Shown here one piece after another: positions 46,013 through 54,766 of a DNA stretch of 64,000 nt. Below the pieces are notes generated by a model. That model made no database searches. It was not told where the DNA came from and worked only from the letters and a program-made list of their open reading frames with translations. The first letter of the stretch is position 1. Each line of letters opens with the position of its first letter. Origin of the DNA: Stutzerimonas stutzeri (lineage in GTDB: Bacteria; Pseudomonadota; Gammaproteobacteria; Pseudomonadales; Pseudomonadaceae); the NCBI RefSeq assembly GCF_002890915.1, contig NZ_POUT01000004.1:276110-340109 (forward strand). Reading direction: 5' to 3'. Both the position numbers and the translations under genes were made by a program.

Positions 46013-47176
46013 TCAGAAACTGCGCGGCAACGCGAGCAGATGCTCGGCCACGTAGGACAGGATCAGGTTGGTGGAGATCGGCGCCACCTGGTACAGCCGC
46101 GTCTCGCGGAACTTGCGCTCGACGTCGTATTCGTTGGCGAAGCCGAAGCCGCCGTGGGTCTGCAGGCAGGCGTTGGCGGCCTCCCAGCTGGCCTTGGCTG
46201 CCAGGTACTTGGCCATGTTGGCGGCGGCACCGGCGTTACGACCGGCGTCGTATTCCTCGCAGGCGCGCCAGCGCATCAGATCGGCGGCCTCCACCTCGAT
46301 ATGCGCTTCGGCGATGGGGAACTGCACGCCCTGGTTCTGTCCGATTGGCCGGCCGAACACCACGCGGTCGCGAGCGTAGGCGCTGGCCTTCTCGATGAAC
46401 CAGCGGCCGTCGCCGATGCATTCGGCGGCGATCAGCGTGCGTTCGGCGTTGAGCCCGTCGAGGATGTAGCGAAAGCCCTTGCCTTCCTCGCCGATCAGGC
46501 TGCTGGCCGGAATCTCCAGGTTGTCGAAGAACAGCTCGTTGGTCTCGTGGTTGACCATGTTGGCGATCGGCTGCACGGTCAGGCCGCGGCCGATGGCCTC
46601 GCGCAGGTCGACCAGGAAGATCGACATGCCCTCGGACTTGCGCGTGACCTCGGCCAGCGGCGTGGTGCGCGCCAGGAGGATCATCAGGTCCGAATGCTGG
46701 ATGCGCGAGATCCACACCTTCTGGCCGTTGATGACGTACTTGTCGCCGCGCTTCACCGCGGTGGTCTTGATCTTGGTGGTGTCGGTGCCGGTGGTCGGCT
46801 CGGTGACCCCCATGGACTGCAGGCGCAGCTCGCCGCTGGCCAGCTTGGGCAGGTAGTAGCGCTTCTGCTCCTCGCTGCCGTTCCTGAGCAGGGTGAACAT
46901 GTTGTACATCTGCCCGTGCACGGTGCCGGAGTTGCCGCCGCAGCGGTTGACCTCCTCGAGGATCACCGACGCTTCGGCCAGCCCCAGGCCGGAGCCGCCG
47001 TATTCTTCCGGGATCATCGCCGACAGCCAGCCTGCCTGGGTCAGCGCGCTAACGAAGGCCTCGGGAAAGCCCTTCTCCTCGTCGATCTTGCGCCAGTATT
47101 CGGCGGGGAATTCGGCACAGAGGGCACGCACGCCTTCGCGGATGAAATTCAGTTCTTCGGTCTTGCTCGGGGTCAT
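46013..47176 (-). CDS. Acyl-CoA dehydrogenase of the itaconate cluster
   Basis: 387 residues from the ATG at 47176, with GAGGAA upstream. Typical ACAD: MIPEEYGGSGLGLAEA, VTEPTTGTDTTKIKTTA, NGQKVWISRIQHSD and the C-terminal LQTHGGFGFANEYDVERKFRETRLYQVAPIS; the catalytic Glu would be expected near this last segment. FAD enzyme. Corresponds to PA0879 by position. The core itaconate route needs no oxidation step, so it may handle a related acid such as methylsuccinyl-CoA, or an entry substrate. That is inference. Confidence 0.92.
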   Translation of the reverse strand: MTPSKTEELNFIREGVRALCAEFPAEYWRKIDEEKGFPEAFVSALTQAGWLSAMIPEEYGGSGLGLAEASVILEEVNRCGGNSGTVHGQMYNMFTLLRNGSEEQKRYYLPKLASGELRLQSMGVTEPTTGTDTTKIKTTAVKRGDKYVINGQKVWISRIQHSDLMILLARTTPLAEVTRKSEGMSIFLVDLREAIGRGLTVQPIANMVNHETNELFFDNLEIPASSLIGEEGKGFRYILDGLNAERTLIAAECIGDGRWFIEKASAYARDRVVFGRPIGQNQGVQFPIAEAHIEVEAADLMRWRACEEYDAGRNAGAAANMAKYLAAKASWEAANACLQTHGGFGFANEYDVERKFRETRLYQVAPISTNLILSYVAEHLLALPRSF

Positions 47177-47212
47177 CTCGGTTCCTCGCTTGTTCGGCGC
47201 GCATGGCCTCAA

Positions 47213-47246
47213 CGGTGGACAAGGCTGCGCCGTTATCCACCCTACG
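47213..47246. repeat. GTAGGGTGGA palindromic repeat, copy D (single unit)
   Basis: On the minus strand it reads CGTAGGGTGGATAACGGCGC and ends in GTCCACCG. It is the cleanest single unit and lies between the acyl-CoA dehydrogenase and ich. Confidence 0.75.
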
Positions 47247-47255
47247 CTTCGCTAT

Positions 47256-48077
47256 TCAGTCGAATTCCACTTCGGCCTTCTGCGCCAGGCCGTTGTGGTC
47301 GCCGGCCCAGAGCTCGGCCTTGCCCGGCGCGACGATGCGCCCGCCAACCTCGAACGGCTGCGGCGCGATCAGCGGGCGCAGGCCCCGGTAGGCGAAGCGG
47401 CGCAGGCGCGCCTCGGGGTTGGCGCGACAGAAGGCGCGCAAGTTGAGGGTGGCAATCAGCGGCCCGTGCACCACCAGGCCCGGATAGCCTTCGGTTTCGG
47501 TGACGTAGGGCCAGTCGTAGTGGATGCGATGGCCGTTGAAGGTGACGGCGGAATAGCGGAACAGCAGCGTCGGGGTCGGCGATACCGCCTCGCGCCAGTC
47601 GCCGGCGACCATCGGCTCGCCGCTGCTGGCCTTCGGCGGGCTCGGCACGCGGTAGACGATGTCCTGCTCTTCGCGAATGGCCAGGCGGCCGTCCTGCAGG
47701 TAGTCGTGCTGCACGGTGACGAACAGCAGCGCGCCGGTACGACCGTGTTTTTCCTCGATGTGCTTGATGGTGGAGACCCGCCGTGCCTCGCCGCTGGCTT
47801 CCAGCGGGCGGAAGAACTCGACGCGCCCCCCCGCCCACATGCGGTTGCGGTTATCCGCCGGCGGCAGGAAGCCACCGCGCGCCGGGTGACCATCCTCGCC
47901 GAGGCCGCTTTCGGCGATCGGCTCCTGGAAGAAACACCATTGCCACAGCGGTGGTAGCGCTTCGCCGTAAGCCGGGGTGGTTTCACCGAAGGTCGCAGCG
48001 ATGCGCATCAGCAGGTTACGGCTGAGCTGGTCGTGGACTTCTTCGCTGCGGCCAATCCAGGCAGATAAATCGGTCAT
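47256..48077 (-). CDS. ich: Itaconyl-CoA hydratase (MaoC-like/HTD2)
   Basis: 273 residues, a double hot-dog fold of the HTD2/mesaconyl-C4-CoA hydratase type: MWAGGRVEFFRPL, QDIVYR, FRYSAVTFNGHRIHYDWPYV with the Asn/His pair, and GLVVHGPLIATLNL. The P. aeruginosa orthologue (PA0878) hydrates itaconyl-CoA to citramalyl-CoA. First gene of the minus-strand operon; divergent from the LysR regulator, with an inverted-repeat operator between them. Confidence 0.9.
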   Translation of the reverse strand: MTDLSAWIGRSEEVHDQLSRNLLMRIAATFGETTPAYGEALPPLWQWCFFQEPIAESGLGEDGHPARGGFLPPADNRNRMWAGGRVEFFRPLEASGEARRVSTIKHIEEKHGRTGALLFVTVQHDYLQDGRLAIREEQDIVYRVPSPPKASSGEPMVAGDWREAVSPTPTLLFRYSAVTFNGHRIHYDWPYVTETEGYPGLVVHGPLIATLNLRAFCRANPEARLRRFAYRGLRPLIAPQPFEVGGRIVAPGKAELWAGDHNGLAQKAEVEFD

Positions 48078-48158
48078 GGGAGCATTCCGGTTGTTGTCTT
48101 GTTTTGCCGAAGCATGCTACGAAGTCGGCGTTCTGAGAATTTGCATTTATCGACACCT

Positions 48159-48179
48159 GCGTTCGGCTAAGACGAACGC
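48159..48179. promoter_or_regulatory. Candidate LysR operator of the itaconate operon
   Basis: Perfect inverted repeat GCGTTCG-N7-CGAACGC. It is 82-102 bases before the ich ATG and 21-41 bases before the LysR ATG, so it can serve both. The core TTCG-N7-CGAA is shared with the sites at 36393 and 37420. Confidence 0.75.
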
Positions 48180-48199
48180 CAAACCAGAGACGAGTTCAC

Positions 48200-49090
48200 A
48201 TGCATTTCGATCTGGCCGACCTGCGCCTGTTCATCCATATCGCCGAGTCTCCCAGTCTGACCCAGGGCGCGCGCCGGGCTCATCTGTCGCCCGCAGCCGC
48301 CAGCGCGCGGATCAAGGCGCTGGAGAACCAGCTCGACAGCCGTCTGCTGTATCGCGACAGCCGCGGCGTGGAGCTGACACCGGCCGGGCAGAAGCTGTTG
48401 CAGCACGCGCGGCTGATCATGCGCCAGGTGGACTACCTGAAAAGCGAGTTCACCGAATACGGCGCCGACTCGGCCGGGCATATCCGCATCTTCGCCAACA
48501 CCACCGCGGTAACCGAGTTCCTGCCGGAAGTGCTGGCGGGCTTTCTCGCCCAGCGCCCCGGAGTTACGGTGGACCTGCAGGAGCGCCTGAGTCGCGACAT
48601 CGTGCGCGGCGTGCTGGATGGCAGCACCGACATGGGCATCATCGCCGGGCCGGTGCAGGCCGAGGGGCTGCAGGTGCTGCACTTCAGTACCGACCGGCTG
48701 CTGCTGGCGGTGCCGGTCGGCCATCCACTGGCCGGCCAAGCGCAGGTGACGCTGCGCCAGACCCTGGCCTATCAGCACATCGGCCTGCACGAGGGCAGCA
48801 CCCTGCTGACCTTTCTGCGCGATCAGGTGGAGAAGCTCGGCGGGCAGCTTTCCCTGCGCATCCAGGTCTCCAGTTTCGAGGCGGTGTGCCGGATGATCGA
48901 GGCCGGTGTCGGCATCGGCATCATTCCCGAATCCGCCGCGCGCCGGCACAGCCGCACCATGCAACTGGCGCTGGTGACACTGGATGAGTCCTGGGCAGTG
49001 CGCGAGCGCAGCATCCTGGTCCGCGAACTGGACGCCCTGCCCGGCAGCGTGCGCGCGCTGATCGCGACCCTGGCGCCGGATTCCGTCTAA
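48200..49090 (+). CDS. LysR-family regulator of itaconate catabolism (RipR-like)
   Basis: 296 residues. wHTH: LRLFIHIAESPSLTQGARRAHLSPAAASARIKALE; effector domain HIRIFANTTAVTEFLPEVLAGFLAQRP. Equivalent by position to PA0877. It probably senses itaconate or itaconyl-CoA and activates the divergent operon. Closely related in pattern to the LysR at 36.4 kb, including ISSFEA/VRSFEA-CRMI and GVGIG/GMGVG near the C-terminus. Confidence 0.93.
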   Translation: MHFDLADLRLFIHIAESPSLTQGARRAHLSPAAASARIKALENQLDSRLLYRDSRGVELTPAGQKLLQHARLIMRQVDYLKSEFTEYGADSAGHIRIFANTTAVTEFLPEVLAGFLAQRPGVTVDLQERLSRDIVRGVLDGSTDMGIIAGPVQAEGLQVLHFSTDRLLLAVPVGHPLAGQAQVTLRQTLAYQHIGLHEGSTLLTFLRDQVEKLGGQLSLRIQVSSFEAVCRMIEAGVGIGIIPESAARRHSRTMQLALVTLDESWAVRERSILVRELDALPGSVRALIATLAPDSV

Positions 49091-49299
49091 GCCAGCCCTA
49101 CCCGATTGCGGGTAAAGCAGTGGAATCCTCGGGCGTTCGAGCTGCCCAAGAAAGCAGCGCAAGCGGATCGGCGCTCTCCACGCGACCCTCTCGCACTCAT
49201 GATTTCTCTTGTTAATCAAATGGTTATGCAGATGAAACGAACTCGCCCGGGCCGTTCGCAACTTGCCATCACCGTCACACTTGCCTAGGGTAGTCCGTC

Positions 49300-50622
49300 A
49301 TGAGGTCTCTAATCGCCCCCATCAGTTCGCTGCTCGCCGGCGTGGCCCTGCTCCTTCTCGGGCACGGCCTGCTCAATACCCTGCTGACGCTGCGCGGTGT
49401 CGCCGAAGGCTACTCGACGGGACTGATCGGCCTGCTGATGTCCGGCTATTTCGCCGGCTTCCTGCTCGGTACCTGGCTCGCGCCGTCGTTGATCAGGCGC
49501 ATCGGTCATATCCGCACCTTCGCCTTCTACGCCGCCCTGGCCGCGGTCACCGTGCTGCTGCACGTGCTGGTCGTCAATCCCTGGGTGTGGCTGGTGCTGC
49601 GGGTGCTCTACGGCGTCTCGCTGGTAACGCTGTACATGGTCATCGAGAGCTGGCTCAACGCCCAGGTCAGTGGCGAGAAGCGCGGCCAGGTGTTCGCCCT
49701 GTACATGGCCGTCAACCTCGGCGCCCTGGCGGCGGCCCAGCAACTGCTGAACCTCGACAGCCCGATGACCTTCACTCTCTTCGCGCTGGCGGCGATCCTC
49801 ATCTGCAGCGCGCTGATGCCGATCACCCTGACCCGCCAGGCGCAGCCCAGCCTACCGGACATGCCCGCCACCGACCTGCTGCAGCTGGCGCGCATCGCGC
49901 CCTTGCCGCTGATGGGCGCCGGCATTTCCGGGTTGGCGCTCGGCGGTTTCTGGGGCCTGGCGCCGGTGTACGCCAGCCAGGTCGGCTTCGATGCGGCCGG
50001 CGTCGGCCTGCTGATGAGCATGACCATCCTCGGCGGGGCGGTGCTGCAATGGCCGATCGGGCTGTTTTCCGACAAGCATGACCGCCGCGTGGTGATGCTC
50101 TGGGTGGTGGCCATCGCCGCGGTGCTGGCCCTGGTGGTCGCACCGATCCAGGCCGGACCGCTGCTGCTGGGGCTGATGTTCCTCTGGGGCGGCCTGGCCT
50201 TCTCGATCTATTCCATCGCCGTGGCGCAGATGGTCGATCACCTGCACCCGGACGAGATTCTGTCCGGCTCCAGCGGCCTGCTGCTGGCCAACGGCTTCGG
50301 CGCCGCGCTCGGCCCGGTGGTGGCCGGCGGCCTGATGCACCTGTTCGGCGCCGTCGCCCTGCCGCTGTTCTTCGCCGTGACGCTCTGCCTGCTGGCGCTC
50401 TATTCGTACTGGCGGCCCAAGCGCGTGGTCGATCTGGTCACCGAGCCGCACGGACACTTCACGCCGATGCTGCGCACCAGCCATACCGTGCTGGAACTGA
50501 TGCCCGACACGCCCGAAACGGCCCCGGAGCAGGCGCAGACCGCGGAAGCAGACATTCTGGACGAATACCAACCGCCCCTGGAAGAGCGAGACCCGGCCCC
50601 CCAGCGAGCCAACACACCTTGA
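49300..50622 (+). CDS. MFS transporter (YcaD-like)
   Basis: 440 residues with 12 TM helices. GTWLAPSLIRRIGHIRTF is the loop 2-3 motif, and FSDKHDRRVVML the corresponding loop in the second half. The C-terminal 60 residues are soluble and acidic (TPETAPEQAQTAEADILDEYQPP), which is longer than usual. Substrate unknown. It precedes ggpPS by about 200 bases on the same strand but need not be functionally linked. Confidence 0.88.
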   Translation: MRSLIAPISSLLAGVALLLLGHGLLNTLLTLRGVAEGYSTGLIGLLMSGYFAGFLLGTWLAPSLIRRIGHIRTFAFYAALAAVTVLLHVLVVNPWVWLVLRVLYGVSLVTLYMVIESWLNAQVSGEKRGQVFALYMAVNLGALAAAQQLLNLDSPMTFTLFALAAILICSALMPITLTRQAQPSLPDMPATDLLQLARIAPLPLMGAGISGLALGGFWGLAPVYASQVGFDAAGVGLLMSMTILGGAVLQWPIGLFSDKHDRRVVMLWVVAIAAVLALVVAPIQAGPLLLGLMFLWGGLAFSIYSIAVAQMVDHLHPDEILSGSSGLLLANGFGAALGPVVAGGLMHLFGAVALPLFFAVTLCLLALYSYWRPKRVVDLVTEPHGHFTPMLRTSHTVLELMPDTPETAPEQAQTAEADILDEYQPPLEERDPAPQRANTP

Positions 50623-50825
50623 ACCACGAGAGCGCAACCATGAGTGCGCTCCGCCAGCGCCACGGCTGAGCACGGCCTGGCGCCGCACCGACGACCGGGT
50701 TCGCCCGGCTACCGCCCGGTGCCCTGCAATCTGCCAATACACCCGGCCGCCCACGGCCGGATGCCGTTTGCTCGTCGGCCCAGGTCGGCGCGTCACTGCA
50801 CCACTCATGGACAGGGAGACAGCGC

Positions 50826-53081
50826 ATGCTACTTGCCACCGATCTCGATGGAACCTTTCTTGGCGGCGATCCGCAGGATCGCCTCAGCCTCTACCAGACC
50901 ATCACCGCCCACCCGGACATCCAGCTCGCCTATGTCACCGGGCGCAGCCTCGAAGCCGTGCTGCCCTTGCTGGCGGACCCGACGCTGCCGCAGCCGGACT
51001 ACATCATCGCCGACGTCGGCGCCAGCCTGTATCACGGCGAAACCCTGCTGCCGATCCAGCCGCTGCAGCAGCACATCGAAACCCGTTGGCCAGGCGAGAC
51101 GGTCATCGCCAAAGCCCTGGCGTCGTATCCCGAGCTGGTCCGCCAGGATGTGCCGCAGGCACGCCGCTGCTCCTATTTCTGCACGCCGGAACAGGCCGCC
51201 GACCCGGCCTTGAAGGCCGTCGCCGAGCAATTGGGTTGCGACCTGCTCTACTCGGCGGACCTCTACCTGGATTTTCTCCCGCGCGGCGTGAACAAGGGCA
51301 GCAGCCTGCTGCGCCTGATCGAGACCCTGGGCCTGGATCCCGAGCAGGTGCTGGTCGCCGGCGACACCCTGAACGACCTGAGCATGCTCGGCTGCGGGCT
51401 CAAGGGCGTCTGCGTCGGGCAGTCCGAGCCCGGCCTGCTGGAGCAGACGCGCAACTGCACCCGTGTGCTGCATGCCGAGGCAGCCGGTTGCGGTGGCATC
51501 ATCCAGGCCTTCGCCCACTTCGGCTTCCTCGGCGAACACGGCTTCGCCGCCGAGAGCCGCAAAGCCGCCGAGCCCGGGCAGGCCGAGCTGGTCATCGTCT
51601 ATCACCGCCTGCCCTATGAGGAACACCGGGTGGACGGGCGCATCCAGCGCCGCCGGCCGACATCGCCCAACGGCATCATCCCGACCCTGCTGAGCTTCTT
51701 CGCCGATGGCCGCAAGGGCTCCTGGGTGGCCTGGGCCGAACACGACGAGACCGACGGCCCGTTCGACAGCCACACCACGGTCGATGCCGAGCGCTACCCA
51801 CGCCTCACCGCGGCGCGCGTGCCCTTGAGCAAGGAACAGGTCGACACCTTCTACAAGCGCTTTTCCAAGGAGGCGTTCTGGCCGACCCTGCACACCTTCT
51901 GGGAGCGCGCCGCGTTCAACGAGGCGGACTGGCAGGTGTTCCTGCAGGTCAACCGCGCCTTCGCCGAGCGCACCGCCCGCGAAGCCGCCGAAGGTGCGAC
52001 CGTGTGGCTGCACGATTACAACCTGTGGATGGTGCCGGCCTATCTGCGCGAGCTGCGCCCCGACCTGCGGCTGGCCTTCTTCCATCACACCTATTTCCCC
52101 TCGGCGGACGTATTCAACGTGGTGCCCTGGCGCCGGCAGATCGTCGGCAGCCTGCTGCAGTGCGACTACATCGGCTTCCATATTCCCCGCCAGGTGGAGA
52201 ACTTCGTCGATGTCGCCCGCGGCGTGTTTCCACTGGAGACCCTCGCCCGGCAGAACTGCGCACCGCGCTTCGTCACCTACGGCTGCGCCGTCGGGCTCGA
52301 CAGCATGACCACCGAAGTGGACACCGGCATGCGCCGGGTCAAGCTCGGCGCGCATCCGGTGGGGCTGGACCTGGACCGGGTACGCAACGCCTTGGCACGG
52401 GAAGCGGTGCAACAGGCCATGAGCCGGCTGCGGCAGGAGCTGGCCGGCGTGCGCTTGATTCTCGCGGTGGAGCGGCTCGACTACACCAAGGGCGTGCTGG
52501 AGAAGCTTCAGGCGTTCGAAGCGATGCTGGCAGCCAACCCCGAACTGCACGGCAAGGTCACCCTGGCCAGCATCTGCGTGCCGGCGGCGCAGGAAATCTC
52601 GGTCTACGACACGCTGCAGGGACAGATCGAACAGGCCGTGGGTCGCATCAATGGCCGCTTCGCCAGTATCGGCTGGACGCCGGTACAGTTCTTCTTTCGC
52701 AGCCATCCGTTCGACGAGGTGGTGGCCTGGTACGCCATGGCCGACGTCATGTGGATCACCCCGCTGCGCGACGGGCTGAACCTGGTGGCCAAGGAATTCG
52801 TCGCCACCCAGGGGCTGCTGGACGGCTGCGGCGTGCTGGTGCTCTCGGAGTTCGCCGGTGCCGCGGCGGAACTCAAGGGCGCACTCCTGACCAATCCGCA
52901 CGACACGGCCGATCTCGCCGCAACCTGCTATCTGGCGCTGAACATGCCGAAAAGCGAAGCCCGCGCGCGGCTGCGCGAGTTGTACGGCATCGTCAGCTTC
53001 AACGATATTCGCCGCTGGGGCGATGAATTCCTCGGCTCGCTGCAGCAGCAGCCATTGCCGGCCGAGGCGATCGAGGTTTGA
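50826..53081 (+). CDS. ggpPS: Fused glucosylglycerol-phosphate phosphatase/synthase GgpPS
   Basis: 751 residues in two domains. Residues 1-250 are a HAD phosphatase of the sucrose-phosphate-phosphatase type: Asp nucleophile in TDLDGT (Asp6, Asp8), then [10 protein letters not shown]. Residues 260-740 are a GT20 synthase: [30 protein letters not shown] and [11 protein letters not shown]. Fusions of this order make glucosylglycerol from ADP-glucose and glycerol-3-phosphate in salt-tolerant Pseudomonas and Stenotrophomonas. Trehalose synthesis by OtsBA is the alternative, but OtsA and OtsB are usually separate and differ in motif. It indicates an osmolyte role under salt stress. Confidence 0.85.
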   Translation: MLLATDLDGTFLGGDPQDRLSLYQTITAHPDIQLAYVTGRSLEAVLPLLADPTLPQPDYIIADVGASLYHGETLLPIQPLQQHIETRWPGETVIAKALASYPELVRQDVPQARRCSYFCTPEQAADPALKAVAEQLGCDLLYSADLYLDFLPRGVNKGSSLLRLIETLGLDPEQVLVAGDTLNDLSMLGCGLKGVCVGQSEPGLLEQTRNCTRVLHAEAAGCGGIIQAFAHFGFLGEHGFAAESRKAAEPGQAELVIVYHRLPYEEHRVDGRIQRRRPTSPNGIIPTLLSFFADGRKGSWVAWAEHDETDGPFDSHTTVDAERYPRLTAARVPLSKEQVDTFYKRFSKEAFWPTLHTFWERAAFNEADWQVFLQVNRAFAERTAREAAEGATVWLHDYNLWMVPAYLRELRPDLRLAFFHHTYFPSADVFNVVPWRRQIVGSLLQCDYIGFHIPRQVENFVDVARGVFPLETLARQNCAPRFVTYGCAVGLDSMTTEVDTGMRRVKLGAHPVGLDLDRVRNALAREAVQQAMSRLRQELAGVRLILAVERLDYTKGVLEKLQAFEAMLAANPELHGKVTLASICVPAAQEISVYDTLQGQIEQAVGRINGRFASIGWTPVQFFFRSHPFDEVVAWYAMADVMWITPLRDGLNLVAKEFVATQGLLDGCGVLVLSEFAGAAAELKGALLTNPHDTADLAATCYLALNMPKSEARARLRELYGIVSFNDIRRWGDEFLGSLQQQPLPAEAIEV

Positions 53082-53083
53082 GC

Positions 53084-53120
53084 GCCGGCGACCGGGCGGC
53101 CAACGCCCGGTCCAGCCGGC
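53084..53120. terminator. GC-rich hairpin after ggpPS
   Basis: GACCGGGC (53090-53097) pairs perfectly with 53105-53112, 7-base loop, nested between GCCGGC repeats. There is no T-run, so it may be a pausing or stabilising hairpin rather than a true terminator. It lies between convergent ggpPS and arfB. Confidence 0.5.
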
Positions 53121-53138
53121 GGCGGCGCAGCGCCCGCC

Positions 53139-53552
53139 TCAATATTCCACCTTGCCCCGCCCGGCCTTGACCGCCCCGCGCTTGCTCTTGCCCTCCAGCC
53201 GGCGCTTCTTGGAGCCCAGCGTCGGCCTGGTCGGACGCCGCGCCTTCTCGACCTTGGCGACGCTGCGGATCAGCTCGGCCAGGCGCTCCAGCGCATCGGC
53301 GCGGTTCTGCTCCTGGGTGCGATAGCGCTGCGCCTTGATGATGACCACGCCCTCGCGGGTGATCCGGCTGTCGCGCAGGGCCAGCAGGCGCTCCTTGTAG
53401 AACGGCGGCAACGACGAGGCATTGATGTCGAAGCGCAGGTGCAGCGCGCTGGAAACCTTGTTGACGTTCTGCCCGCCGGCGCCCTGGGCGCGGATGGCGG
53501 TCAGTTCGATTTCGGCATCCAGCAACTGAACGGAATTGGAGATTTCCAGCAT
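53139..53552 (-). CDS. arfB: Alternative ribosome-rescue factor ArfB
   Basis: 137 residues. The catalytic GGQ (residues 26-28, [19 protein letters not shown]) hydrolyses peptidyl-tRNA on stalled ribosomes. The basic C-terminal tail ([23 protein letters not shown]) enters the empty mRNA channel. Length and tail distinguish it from RF1/RF2. Single gene. Confidence 0.96.
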   Translation of the reverse strand: MLEISNSVQLLDAEIELTAIRAQGAGGQNVNKVSSALHLRFDINASSLPPFYKERLLALRDSRITREGVVIIKAQRYRTQEQNRADALERLAELIRSVAKVEKARRPTRPTLGSKKRRLEGKSKRGAVKAGRGKVEY

Positions 53553-53686
53553 GGCAGCTCGTCGCGAGGATCAGGCCCGGCATTGTCGTATGTCTCGGCA
53601 ATTACGACATGTTTTTAATTGAATTTCGCCGCATGTGCGCAGAAGCATTGGGCTAAGGTAAAACCCCGCTTCGAACGGACCGCTCC

Positions 53687-54730
53687 ATGGATTCGATCAC
53701 CCAGGCCGTACTCGGCGCCAGCGTCCAGGCCGCCCTGCTCGGCCGCTGGCAGGGCCGCAAGGCGTTGCTCTACGGCGCCCTGCTCGGCACGCTCCCCGAT
53801 CTCGACGTGGTCATCGACTACGGCGATGCCGTGGCCAACATGACCTATCACCGCGGATTCAGCCATTCGCTGCTGGTGGTCAGCCTGGTCGCCGCGCTGC
53901 TGGCCTGGCTGGCCCGGCGCTGGCGCCCCCACCCGGGCTATTCCGGCGGACGTCTGTTCCTCACACTCTGGCTGGTGCTGGTGACCCACGTGCTGCTGGA
54001 CGCCTTCACCAGTTTCGGCACCCAGCTGCTATGGCCCCTGCACACATCGCCGGTCGCCTGGTCGAGCATCTTCATCATCGACCCACTGTACAGCGTGCCG
54101 CTGCTCCTGGCGGCGCTGGCCGGCGCGCTGTTCGGCCTGCACGGGCGGATCGCGCGCTGGCCACTGCTGGCGCTGGTGGTTTCCTCGCTGTACCTGGGCT
54201 TCACCCTGGCCGGCAAGCAGATGGCCGAGCAGCGCGTACGGGACATCATGACCCGGGACGGCATCCGGGCCGAACGCCTGTTCAGCACGCCGACGCCGTT
54301 CAACAGCCTGTTGTGGCGGGTGATCGTGGTGGACGGCGAGTTCTATCACGAGGCACTGGTCAGCTGGCTGGACGACGGCCCGCCGGAGCTGGTGCGCCTT
54401 CCGCGCGGCGGCCATCTGGCCGCGGCCCTGCGGGACTCGCCACAACACGCGCGGCTGCGCTGGTTCACCGGCGATGTGCTGCGTTACGACGAAAGCGCTG
54501 GCCGCCTGCTGGTCACCGACCTGCGCCTGGGCATGACCGGTTTCCATCCCTTCCGTTTCCCCCTGGCCGAACGCACGGAAAACGGCTGGCAACCGATCGC
54601 TCGGCCGGAACGCCTGCCGGCCGAGCGCGGCGACCTGGATCGCCTGCGGCAGATCTGGGCACGCATCTGGCGACAGTATCCGCCGCTACCGCTGGCAGCC
54701 TGGGCGGCGGAACTGGACGGCAAGCGCTGA
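53687..54730 (+). CDS. Membrane-bound metal-dependent hydrolase, YdjM/DUF457 family
   Basis: 347 residues. N-terminal MDSITQAVLGASVQAALLGRWQGRKALLYGALLGTLPDLDV carries the conserved Asp pair, and TYHRGFSHSLLV the HxxxxH metal motif. Three to five TM helices lie within residues 60-185; a C-terminal soluble part follows. The family is SOS-regulated in some species (YdjM) but I see no SOS box here. Biochemical function is unclear. Confidence 0.85.
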   Translation: MDSITQAVLGASVQAALLGRWQGRKALLYGALLGTLPDLDVVIDYGDAVANMTYHRGFSHSLLVVSLVAALLAWLARRWRPHPGYSGGRLFLTLWLVLVTHVLLDAFTSFGTQLLWPLHTSPVAWSSIFIIDPLYSVPLLLAALAGALFGLHGRIARWPLLALVVSSLYLGFTLAGKQMAEQRVRDIMTRDGIRAERLFSTPTPFNSLLWRVIVVDGEFYHEALVSWLDDGPPELVRLPRGGHLAAALRDSPQHARLRWFTGDVLRYDESAGRLLVTDLRLGMTGFHPFRFPLAERTENGWQPIARPERLPAERGDLDRLRQIWARIWRQYPPLPLAAWAAELDGKR

Positions 54731-54736
54731 GGCAGA

Positions 54737-54763
54737 GCGAGCCCGGGCAGGCTCGCCCTTTTT
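54737..54763 (+). terminator. Terminator after the YdjM-like gene
   Basis: A perfect 7-bp stem (54737-54743 with 54750-54756, 6-base loop) is followed by CCTTTTT. It lies between two convergent genes. Confidence 0.85.
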
Positions 54764-54766
54764 CGC

